From Sutterella sp. (GTDB lineage: Bacteria; Pseudomonadota; Gammaproteobacteria; Burkholderiales; Burkholderiaceae_F): a stretch of DNA of 13,118 nt. The notes beneath the pieces are model-generated. The model was not told the DNA's origin. It saw nothing but the letters and a program-made list of their open reading frames with translations, and ran no database searches. Positions 7,748 through 13,118 of the stretch are shown here, one piece after another. The DNA lies in the NCBI GenBank assembly GCA_019410445.1, contig DXSO01000036.1:1-13118 (forward strand), given 5' to 3'. The position numbers and the translations under genes were made by a program. The first letter of the stretch is position 1. Each line of letters opens with the position of its first letter.

Positions 7748-9148
7748 TTAATAGCGGTAATTTTCGCTCTTATAAGGCCCTTCAACTTTTACGCCGATGT
7801 AATCAGCTTGTTTCTGAGTGAGTACTGACAGCTCTGCGTTCAATTTAGAGAGCTGTAAGCGAGCCACTTTTTCGTCGAGGATCTTGGGAAGAATATAGAC
7901 GCCGACGGGATATTTTTCGGTATTCATGAAGAGTTCAATTTGTGCGAGAACTTGATTGGCAAAAGAGCTCGACATGACATACGAGGGGTGACCCGTTGCG
8001 CAGCCAAGGTTAACGAGGCGACCTTCCGCCAGCAAAATAATGCGGTTGCCGGAAGGCAGTACGATGTGATCGACTTGCGGTTTGATATTCTCCCAGGTGT
8101 ATTGCTTCATGGAAGCTACGTCAATCTCGCTGTCGAAATGTCCGATGTTGCAAACGATGGCTTGATCCTTCATTTGAACCATGTGATCGTGAGTGATTAC
8201 ATGATAGTTGCCGGTAGCGGTTACAAAGATATCAGCCTTGTCAGCGGCCCAGTCCATGGTAACAACTCGATATCCTTCCATGGCGGCCTGAAGTGCGCAA
8301 ATGGGATCCACTTCCGTTACCCACACTTGAGCCGAGAGAGCTCGCAGAGCCTGTGCGCAGCCTTTGCCAACATCACCATAACCGCAGACGACGGCAATTT
8401 TGCCAGCAACCATCACATCAGTGGCACGTTTGATGCCATCGACGAGAGATTCACGACATCCGTAAAGATTATCGAATTTGCTCTTAGTGACAGAGTCATT
8501 GACATTAATGGCCGGGATCTTAAGTTCTCCCTTGGCAGCCATCTGATAAAGACGGTGCACGCCTGTTGTGGTTTCTTCGCTTACGCCCTTGATGTGAGCT
8601 AAACGTTTGGAGTACCAATGAGCGTCTTGTGCTAGGTGTGCGCGAATGGATGCAAAAAGAACTTTTTCTTCTTCACTTTCCGGATTGTTGAGAACGCTAA
8701 TGTCTTGTTCTGCTTTGCTCCCAAGATGAAGCAGCAATGTGGCATCGCCGCCATCGTCGAGAATCATATTGGAGTAGCCGCCGTCATCCCATTCGAAAAT
8801 TTTGTGGGTGTAGTTCCAATAATCGGTAATGCTTTCACCCTTGATAGCGAAAACAGGAATACCTTCAGCAGCAATAGCGGCAGCCGCATGATCTTGAGTC
8901 GAGAAAATATTGCAAGAGGCCCAGCGAACTTCGGCTCCTAAGGCTGTGAGGGTTTCGATCAAAACAGCCGTTTGAATGGTCATGTGCAAACTGCCGGAGA
9001 TGCGTGCTCCTTTAAGAGGTTGGGAAGCTGCATATTCCTTACGGATAGCCATCAAGCCAGGCATTTCGGTTTCTGCAATACGGATTTCTTTACGGCCCCA
9101 GTCAGCAAGACCGATATCGGCAATGATGTAGTTAGTGGTTGCGCTCAT
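7748..9148 (-). CDS. ahcY: Adenosylhomocysteinase (SAH hydrolase)
   Basis: A 466-residue NAD-dependent cytoplasmic enzyme, active as a tetramer in its family, that splits S-adenosylhomocysteine into adenosine and homocysteine and so relieves methyltransferase product inhibition. The N-terminal substrate region GARISGSLHMTIQTAVL is at 47-63, the NAD-binding loop GYGDVGKG at 256-263, and the C-terminus ends in the family's K-x-x-x-YRY tail that reaches a neighbouring subunit. The roughly 40-residue insert around 145-185 is typical of the bacterial and plant form. The ATG at 9148 is chosen because AAAGGAGGTG lies eight to nine bases upstream; the in-frame GTG at 9157 sits inside that Shine-Dalgarno. 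The leader carries an SAH riboswitch, so expression should rise with the enzyme's own substrate. Reading frame and motifs leave little doubt. Confidence 0.98.
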   Translation of the reverse strand: MSATTNYIIADIGLADWGRKEIRIAETEMPGLMAIRKEYAASQPLKGARISGSLHMTIQTAVLIETLTALGAEVRWASCNIFSTQDHAAAAIAAEGIPVFAIKGESITDYWNYTHKIFEWDDGGYSNMILDDGGDATLLLHLGSKAEQDISVLNNPESEEEKVLFASIRAHLAQDAHWYSKRLAHIKGVSEETTTGVHRLYQMAAKGELKIPAINVNDSVTKSKFDNLYGCRESLVDGIKRATDVMVAGKIAVVCGYGDVGKGCAQALRALSAQVWVTEVDPICALQAAMEGYRVVTMDWAADKADIFVTATGNYHVITHDHMVQMKDQAIVCNIGHFDSEIDVASMKQYTWENIKPQVDHIVLPSGNRIILLAEGRLVNLGCATGHPSYVMSSSFANQVLAQIELFMNTEKYPVGVYILPKILDEKVARLQLSKLNAELSVLTQKQADYIGVKVEGPYKSENYRY

Positions 9149-9154
9149 CTCGCG

Positions 9155-9164
9155 CACCTCCTTT
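9155..9164 (-). promoter_or_regulatory. Strong Shine-Dalgarno of ahcY, probably the riboswitch output
   Basis: The minus strand reads AAAGGAGGTG just before CGCGAG-ATG. It fixes the ahcY start at 9148. Both AAAGGAGG (9164-9157) and CGCGAG (9154-9149) are complementary to a continuous upstream segment at 9200-9187, forming 6 plus 8 base pairs (two of them G-U) around a 2-nt bulge. That helix would hide the ribosome binding site. Confidence 0.85.
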
Positions 9165-9194
9165 GAAGATACAGGCGGAAAAAAGGAAAGGAAA

Positions 9195-9305
9195 CGCGAG
9201 CGCCGTTAATAATCTGCCGAGTGCCTCAGCATAGAAGCAGGAACCCTTGGTCGAGCCTGGATGTGGGAAAACAAATTTGCAGCACATTTGCAGCGCTCCT
9301 CGAAC
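9195..9305 (-). promoter_or_regulatory. S-adenosylhomocysteine (SAH) riboswitch in the ahcY leader
   Basis: The leftward strand contains the hallmark pieces of the SAH riboswitch in order: TCGAGGAGCGCTGC (9303-9290), CCAGGCTCGA (9260-9251) and AACGGCGCTC (9207-9198). P1 is TCGAG 9303-9299 with CTCGA 9255-9251. A P2-like helix pairs 9287-9283 with 9265-9261. A P4-like hairpin pairs 9230-9225 with 9221-9216 across a 3-nt loop. The pseudoknot joins GAGCGC 9298-9293 to GCGCTC 9203-9198. This aptamer class is known upstream of ahcY in proteobacteria and acts as an activating switch. It lies directly after a consensus -10 box and 31 nt before the ahcY Shine-Dalgarno. Identified by eye from the conserved core; a covariance-model match would confirm it. 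Confidence 0.93.
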
Positions 9306-9317
9306 AAGGCTTTGCGA

Positions 9318-9323
9318 ATTATA
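9318..9323 (-). promoter_or_regulatory. Consensus -10 box (TATAAT) of the ahcY promoter
   Basis: Perfect TATAAT on the minus strand. A start 6-8 nt downstream (about 9312-9310) would begin the transcript a few bases before the riboswitch P1 helix, the expected geometry. No good -35 hexamer is present at 16-18 bp. The -10 plus following bases (ATAATTCGCAA, 9322-9312) are identical to those of the right-edge promoter at 13066-13076. Confidence 0.7.
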
Positions 9324-9428
9324 AAAGCCACCGTCGCTCTATGGTTTGATGAAATACGCTCAAAAGCTTCCTCTTGGAGACGAACTGTTGCGCTATGCTT
9401 TTTCAGGTGTTGGATAAAGAGACGAGTT

Positions 9429-10025
9429 ATGACGGAAAAGAAGCCGACTTCAATTTTTCTCATTGGGATGATGGCCAGCGGTAAGACGACAATTGGAAAA
9501 CGATTGGCTGAGCGACTTGGATGGGAGTTTTTCGATACGGATCGAGAGATCGAAACAAACTGTGGTGTGCCGATTTCATATATCTTTGAAAAAGAAGGTG
9601 AATCGGGCTTTCGAGCAAGAGAAACGCAGACTCTTGCCGAGCTAACGACTCGCGATGGCGTTGTGATTGCCACGGGGGGTGGTGCGCCTATGTTCGAAAT
9701 AAACCGCAAGCTTCTTGCACGAGGCCTTGTGATTCAATTGGCTTCCAGTGTCTCCGACATTATCGAGCGTACTCGCTATGATTCAACGCGCCCCCTGTTG
9801 GCTTCGGAAGATAAAGTGGCGAGAATTCGCGCCATTATGTTGGAACGAGGGGGAACTTATGATGAAGTCTGCAATGAAAAGATTGTGACATCGCGCAAGC
9901 CGGTTGATACGGTGGTTGAAAAGATTTTGCAGTTGCAGAGCGTTCAGCAAGTTATTTCACACGTAGAACAAATACAGCATCGGGAGGGGAAAGATGATGG
10001 AACTCACGGTGGATTTGGCCAATAG
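9429..10025 (+). CDS. aroK: Shikimate kinase
   Basis: A 198-residue NMP-kinase-like enzyme that phosphorylates shikimate at the 3-hydroxyl in the chorismate pathway. The Walker A loop GMMASGKTT is at 13-21, the Mg/shikimate aspartates at D36 and D38 (DTD), the shikimate-binding GFRARE at 60-65, the TGGGAP loop at 82-87 and the lid arginine R121 in RPLL. The frame is open from 9261, but those codons run through the antisense of the ahcY riboswitch and promoter and do not resemble the family, so the ATG at 9429 (after AAAGAGACGAG) is chosen. The last 25 or so residues extend past the usual end and overlap the 5' end of aroB by 32 nt in another frame. aroK-aroB is a common proteobacterial pair. 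No strong promoter was seen; a TATGCT at 9394-9399 is the best -10-like match. Confidence 0.96.
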   Translation: MTEKKPTSIFLIGMMASGKTTIGKRLAERLGWEFFDTDREIETNCGVPISYIFEKEGESGFRARETQTLAELTTRDGVVIATGGGAPMFEINRKLLARGLVIQLASSVSDIIERTRYDSTRPLLASEDKVARIRAIMLERGGTYDEVCNEKIVTSRKPVDTVVEKILQLQSVQQVISHVEQIQHREGKDDGTHGGFGQ

Positions 10026-11082
10026 GTCTTATCCGATCCACATAGGGGACGGAGCTTTAAAGATGCTTGGAGAGGAACTCAAGCGTTTGAAGGCAACGTC
10101 AGTACTGCTGGTGACCAATTCCACCGTTGGTCCGCTGTATGAAAAGACCGTATTAAGGCACATATTGGATGAGTTGCCTGAGTTGTCGATTTCGGTGGTG
10201 ACATTGCCAGATGGGGAGTGTTACAAGGATCTTCACAACATCGAAAAGATTCTTTCTGCGGCAGTTAATGCGGGACTTGACCGTAAGAGCCTTATGGTCG
10301 CTTTAGGCGGTGGGGTAATCGGCGATATGACGGGATTTGCCGCGAGCATGTGGATGAGAGGAATCGACTTTATCCAGATTCCAACGACGTTGCTGGCGCA
10401 AGTCGACAGCAGTGTTGGCGGAAAGACAGGCGTGAATTTGCCATCGGGTAAAAATTTGATTGGAGCATTTCATCAGCCACGATCGGTGCTTGCGGATATC
10501 AGCACGCTACGTACGTTGCCCGAACGTGAGGTTAGCGCTGGTATAGCAGAGGTCATCAAATACGGTCTTCTCGGTGATGAACATTTTGTTAGGTATCTTG
10601 AAGAGCACATGAGGGAATTGCGAGCTCTTGACTCAAAGGTGCTGACAACAGTGGTGGCGCATTGCTGTGAGATGAAAAAGAAAATTGTGGGTGAAGACGA
10701 ACGCGAAAATGGAGTGCGTGCAAAACTTAATCTGGGGCATACCTTTGGGCATGCGATTGAGAAATTAACGGGATATTCGACTTGGTTGCATGGTGAGGCA
10801 GTGGCAGCTGGTTGTGTCATGGCAGCTATGCTTTCTCAGGAAATGGGTTATCTTGAAGAGCGGGATGTGGAACGCATTAAGTCGCTTGTAGCTTCTGCGG
10901 GATTGCCGGTGTGTATCTCAGGTTTGTCTATGGAAGCGGCAAAGAAGGCAATGGCTGCTGATAAAAAGTCTGTTGCTGGAGTTGTTCGTTTTGTCTTGAT
11001 GGAGAAAATCGGTAAGAGTTTTATTGCCGAGGCGCCAATTGAAAAAGTTGAAAGTGTGATGTGTCGAAGTGGATGGTATTGA
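9994..11082 (+). CDS. aroB: 3-dehydroquinate synthase
   Basis: A 362-residue NAD- and metal-dependent enzyme that cyclises DAHP to 3-dehydroquinate, the second step to chorismate. The NAD-binding GGGVIGD is at 105-111, the TTLLAQVDSSVGGKTGVN stretch at 131-148, K153 in SGKNLIGAFHQP, and the metal ligands are E186 (AEVIKYG), H249 (NLGHTFGH) and H266 (LHGEAVAAG). Length is typical. GGGAGGGG at 9982-9989 lies inside the end of aroK and serves two adjacent ATGs (9994 and 9997); the second has the more usual spacing, so the true protein may be one residue shorter. The overlap with aroK implies one transcript and probably translational coupling. It ends 87 bp from the converging M61 gene, with a terminator between them that favours the opposite strand. 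Confidence 0.97.
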   Translation: MMELTVDLANRSYPIHIGDGALKMLGEELKRLKATSVLLVTNSTVGPLYEKTVLRHILDELPELSISVVTLPDGECYKDLHNIEKILSAAVNAGLDRKSLMVALGGGVIGDMTGFAASMWMRGIDFIQIPTTLLAQVDSSVGGKTGVNLPSGKNLIGAFHQPRSVLADISTLRTLPEREVSAGIAEVIKYGLLGDEHFVRYLEEHMRELRALDSKVLTTVVAHCCEMKKKIVGEDERENGVRAKLNLGHTFGHAIEKLTGYSTWLHGEAVAAGCVMAAMLSQEMGYLEERDVERIKSLVASAGLPVCISGLSMEAAKKAMAADKKSVAGVVRFVLMEKIGKSFIAEAPIEKVESVMCRSGWY

Positions 11083-11109
11083 TGTGGAAGGCGAAATTTT
11101 TTTAGTGTG

Positions 11110-11147
11110 AAAAAATGCGCCCGGGGGTGATCAGCATTGCCGGGCGC
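11110..11147 (-). terminator. GC-rich intrinsic terminator of the M61 peptidase gene
   Basis: GCGCCCGG at 11117-11124 pairs perfectly with CCGGGCGC at 11140-11147 around a 15-nt loop. Read leftward the stem is followed by A and six T, 22 nt after the M61 stop. Read rightward there is no T-run behind the stem, so aroB may rely on the hairpin alone or on converging transcription. Confidence 0.85.
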
Positions 11148-11169
11148 GAATAGATGAAGAATTCAATAA

Positions 11170-12954
11170 TTAATGAAGCCAGTCCTTCCCAAGTTTTGTG
11201 GGTTTGATGACGACTTTTGAAAGGAATGTCTTGGGTTTTCCAAGAAGTACGGCCCATGCGAGCAGTGCATCATCACGAAAGGCGTGAATAAGAATTTCGT
11301 CTCCTTCGCTATAACGGGCGAGTAGTTCAGAGAGGTTATTGCCTTTGACTCTGACGCCATCTAAGGCAATGATGACATCTCCTGGCGCAATGCCAATCCA
11401 CTGAGCAGTTTCTTTATCGTAAACATGACGCACAGTAAAGCCAGCGTCAGTCCCATAGCCGTCAATGCCGAGATATTTTCGCTCAGCACTATTTTCCGAT
11501 TCTTCCAGACTGATGCCAAGTGGCTTGAGATATTTTGCATAATCAACCGGCATGGCTGTGTGAGTCAAATCTGACAGCAGTCCGGTTAGATCTAAACCGG
11601 TGGCTCGAGTGAAAATTTCGGGAACGTCATCGCTCGTAATGCCGCTATAGTCGCTTTGTGCGGCTTTGTAGTCTTCCCATAGCAGACGAACAACGTCATC
11701 TAAGGATTTCTTCGATTTTGTTTTGCGCCGAATTTCAGCATCAAGAACCCAGGCTGCCATGGCACCTTGTCGGTAATAAGAGACGTGTGAGTTAACCGTG
11801 TTGGCATTGGGTTTGTAGAACTTAATCCATGCATCAAAGCTTGCCTGAGCAAGACTCTGAGACAAGTGAGCAGGATTTTCAAGGACTGCTTTTAGATCTT
11901 TGGAAAGCAATTTGGCCAATACTTCGTCAGAAATGAGATCTGCGCGACGAAGGATGAGACTTTCGTAGTAACTGGTAAAACCTTCAAAGAGCCAAAGCAA
12001 GGATGTGTATGTTTCGGCTGAATAGTCAGCATCAACAAAAGAAGCGGGCTTAATGCGCTTGACAAGCCATGTGTGGAAATATTCGTGCGCAAAAAGTGAC
12101 AAAAGTTGCACGTAATGCTCTGGACGATCTTGATCATGAATGCAAGGAAGCCATTTGCGGGGCGCAGCTAAAGCGGTGCTGTTTCGGTGTTCAAGACCTC
12201 CGGCAGTTGAAGCTGTGACATTGAGCAAGAAGGTGTATTCCTCCCCGGCAGGGCATTTGCCTTTTTTGGGTTCGAAAAAGGCAATGATCGTTTCAACGAT
12301 TTTTTTGACGTCGGACGAAAGCTTTTGCTCATCAAAATTTACGGGGAGTTCATTGAGAACAATATGGTGAGTTGTGCCTTTGGCGGTAAAGGAAAGTTCA
12401 GTGAAGTCGGATAGCTCAATCGGACAGTCGCACAGGTGCTCGTAATTATCTGCTTCGTAAAGTCCCCATCCAAAAGGTTCGGTTGCAGCAGAACGCTTGA
12501 GTCCGGTGGCAACTTTCCAAGATTCCACAGCGTGGTGAAGCTCATCAACGGGAGGCGTGAGATTGAGCAGGCAACGCTCGTCTGCATTGCCGAGAACTTC
12601 CATCAAAGCAGCACCGGGATTGAAGAATCCGCGGCAGTTATCAAGGTAGCAGCCGCGAACAGAGGTATCAAAAGCCCATACTTGGTAGTAGACGAATAGC
12701 TCCTCGTTGGCTTGCCGTCCAACTGTGCTGACTCGCCAAGTGGATTTGTCAACTTTTTCAATAGGGACGGGATTCTCACCCAAAAAGGCCTGTTCGGCTT
12801 GAATGTTGGCAGCAAAATCCCGAATGAGGTAGGAGCCAGAGATCCAGGTTGGCAAACGGAGGAATTGTTCACCTGGTGTTGGATTGTCAATCGTGATTCC
12901 AACAATAAAAAGATGAGCTTCAGGGTCAAGAGGGCTGATGTCGTAACGAATCAT
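11170..12954 (-). CDS. M61-family (glycyl aminopeptidase-like) zinc metallopeptidase with PDZ domain
   Basis: A 594-residue peptidase of the M61 family. An N-terminal beta-rich domain (about 1-210) contains LPTWISGSYLIRDF at 34-47. The catalytic domain has GGLEHRNST at 252-260, zinc ligands H290 and H294 in HEYFH with catalytic E291, and the third ligand E324 in WLFEGFTSYYE. A C-terminal PDZ domain (about 500-580) contains GIAPGDVIIALDGVRV. Family members remove N-terminal residues, notably glycine, from peptides. No signal peptide is visible: the protein enters the beta domain at residue 2, so a cytoplasmic location is inferred. GAGG lies five bases before the ATG at 12954. It is a single-gene unit between its own promoter-like element and a good terminator. 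Family call is firm; the physiological substrate is unknown. Confidence 0.94.
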   Translation of the reverse strand: MIRYDISPLDPEAHLFIVGITIDNPTPGEQFLRLPTWISGSYLIRDFAANIQAEQAFLGENPVPIEKVDKSTWRVSTVGRQANEELFVYYQVWAFDTSVRGCYLDNCRGFFNPGAALMEVLGNADERCLLNLTPPVDELHHAVESWKVATGLKRSAATEPFGWGLYEADNYEHLCDCPIELSDFTELSFTAKGTTHHIVLNELPVNFDEQKLSSDVKKIVETIIAFFEPKKGKCPAGEEYTFLLNVTASTAGGLEHRNSTALAAPRKWLPCIHDQDRPEHYVQLLSLFAHEYFHTWLVKRIKPASFVDADYSAETYTSLLWLFEGFTSYYESLILRRADLISDEVLAKLLSKDLKAVLENPAHLSQSLAQASFDAWIKFYKPNANTVNSHVSYYRQGAMAAWVLDAEIRRKTKSKKSLDDVVRLLWEDYKAAQSDYSGITSDDVPEIFTRATGLDLTGLLSDLTHTAMPVDYAKYLKPLGISLEESENSAERKYLGIDGYGTDAGFTVRHVYDKETAQWIGIAPGDVIIALDGVRVKGNNLSELLARYSEGDEILIHAFRDDALLAWAVLLGKPKTFLSKVVIKPTKLGKDWLH

Positions 12955-12994
12955 GGAAGCCTCAACATATATAGAGAAAACAAATGGTTGGGGG

Positions 12995-13024
12995 CAATTG
13001 TACGGAGCGCGGAATTTTTTTAAA
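12995..13024 (-). promoter_or_regulatory. Candidate promoter of the M61 peptidase gene
   Basis: The minus strand has TACAAT (13002-12997) as a -10, with TTTAAA (13024-13019) 16 bp upstream as a weak -35. The flanks TCCGTACAATTG match the element upstream of the radical SAM gene exactly over 12 bases. A start near 12990 gives a leader of about 36 nt that includes the GAGG ribosome binding site. A TATATA at 12973-12968 is a rival but would start transcription inside that site. Confidence 0.45.
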
Positions 13025-13077
13025 TTTTTTTATAAAAAGACTTGACAAGTTATATGCAGACGTTCATAATTCGCAAC
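13011..13077 (+). promoter_or_regulatory. Strong sigma-70 promoter with A/T-rich UP-like element, firing out of the window
   Basis: TTGACA (13042-13047) and CATAAT (13065-13070) are separated by exactly 17 bp. Immediately upstream, 13013-13039 is almost pure A/T with phased T-runs, as in the UP elements of rRNA and tRNA promoters. The bases after the -10 (TCGCAACC) form a mixed, fairly G/C-containing discriminator. No reading frame or RNA gene is recognisable in the remaining 41 bp, so the target lies to the right. Confidence 0.8.
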
Positions 13078-13118
13078 CTCGTTTGACGGGAAGACAGAAA
13101 AGTGAGTCGAAACAACGA

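Noticed and set aside
7940..8602. 220-codon open frame on the plus strand opposite ahcY
   Set aside because: It is wholly antisense to a highly conserved gene with all AhcY motifs in place, shows no recognisable domain, and has no ribosome binding site; long shadow frames are common opposite ahcY.
9261..9428. N-terminal extension of AroK by 56 residues
   Set aside because: The bases are explained by the ahcY promoter and riboswitch on the other strand, and the shikimate kinase family begins at the ATG at 9429.
9206..9709. 167-codon minus-strand frame covering the riboswitch and opposite aroK
   Set aside because: It runs through structured riboswitch RNA and the antisense of the AroK Walker A region, with no domain signal.
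12968..12973. TATATA as -10 of the M61 gene (with TTGCCC 18 bp upstream)
   Set aside because: Transcription would begin at about the GAGG ribosome binding site, so the upstream TACAAT fits better; not excluded.

Overview
This window reads as a chromosomal housekeeping region of a Gram-negative bacterium. Eight intact protein-coding genes fill it, with no mobile element, CRISPR array, tRNA or rRNA inside the window. The gene set (ahcY under an S-adenosylhomocysteine (SAH) riboswitch, an Slt70-type periplasmic transglycosylase, aroK-aroB, a PDZ-containing M61 peptidase and 5-formyl-THF cyclo-ligase) with moderate GC suggests a betaproteobacterium of the Burkholderiales, possibly a gut-type lineage such as Sutterellaceae. 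That placement is inference and was not tested by a search.

Layout. Positions 58-7030 hold a leftward block read in the order slt (lytic transglycosylase), cysK (cysteine synthase), a long-chain acyl-CoA synthetase and a radical SAM HemN/HemW-like protein. slt and cysK are only 30 bp apart and probably share a transcript. The two downstream genes have promoter-like and hairpin elements of their own. fthC (7091-7693) runs rightward, divergent from slt, and meets leftward ahcY (7748-9148) at a shared terminator. ahcY has a very clear SAH riboswitch in its 5' leader, right behind a consensus -10 box. Divergent from it is the shikimate pair aroK-aroB (9429-11082, overlapping by 32 nt). aroB converges on a leftward M61 peptidase (11170-12954) across a GC-rich terminator. 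At the right edge a near-consensus sigma-70 promoter with an upstream A/T-rich tract fires out of the window, as expected for a stable RNA or a highly expressed gene.

How the parts relate. Several genes touch sulfur and one-carbon metabolism: AhcY removes the methylation by-product SAH and yields homocysteine, CysK makes cysteine, and FthC returns 5-formyl-THF to the folate pool. AroK and AroB serve chorismate synthesis. Nothing shows that they form one system beyond proximity.

The most informative non-coding signal is the ahcY leader. The 3' strand of the riboswitch pseudoknot overlaps one arm of a 14-bp helix that would bury the ahcY ribosome binding site, which gives a concrete model for SAH-activated translation. 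I did not find a convincing wholly new biological system here.
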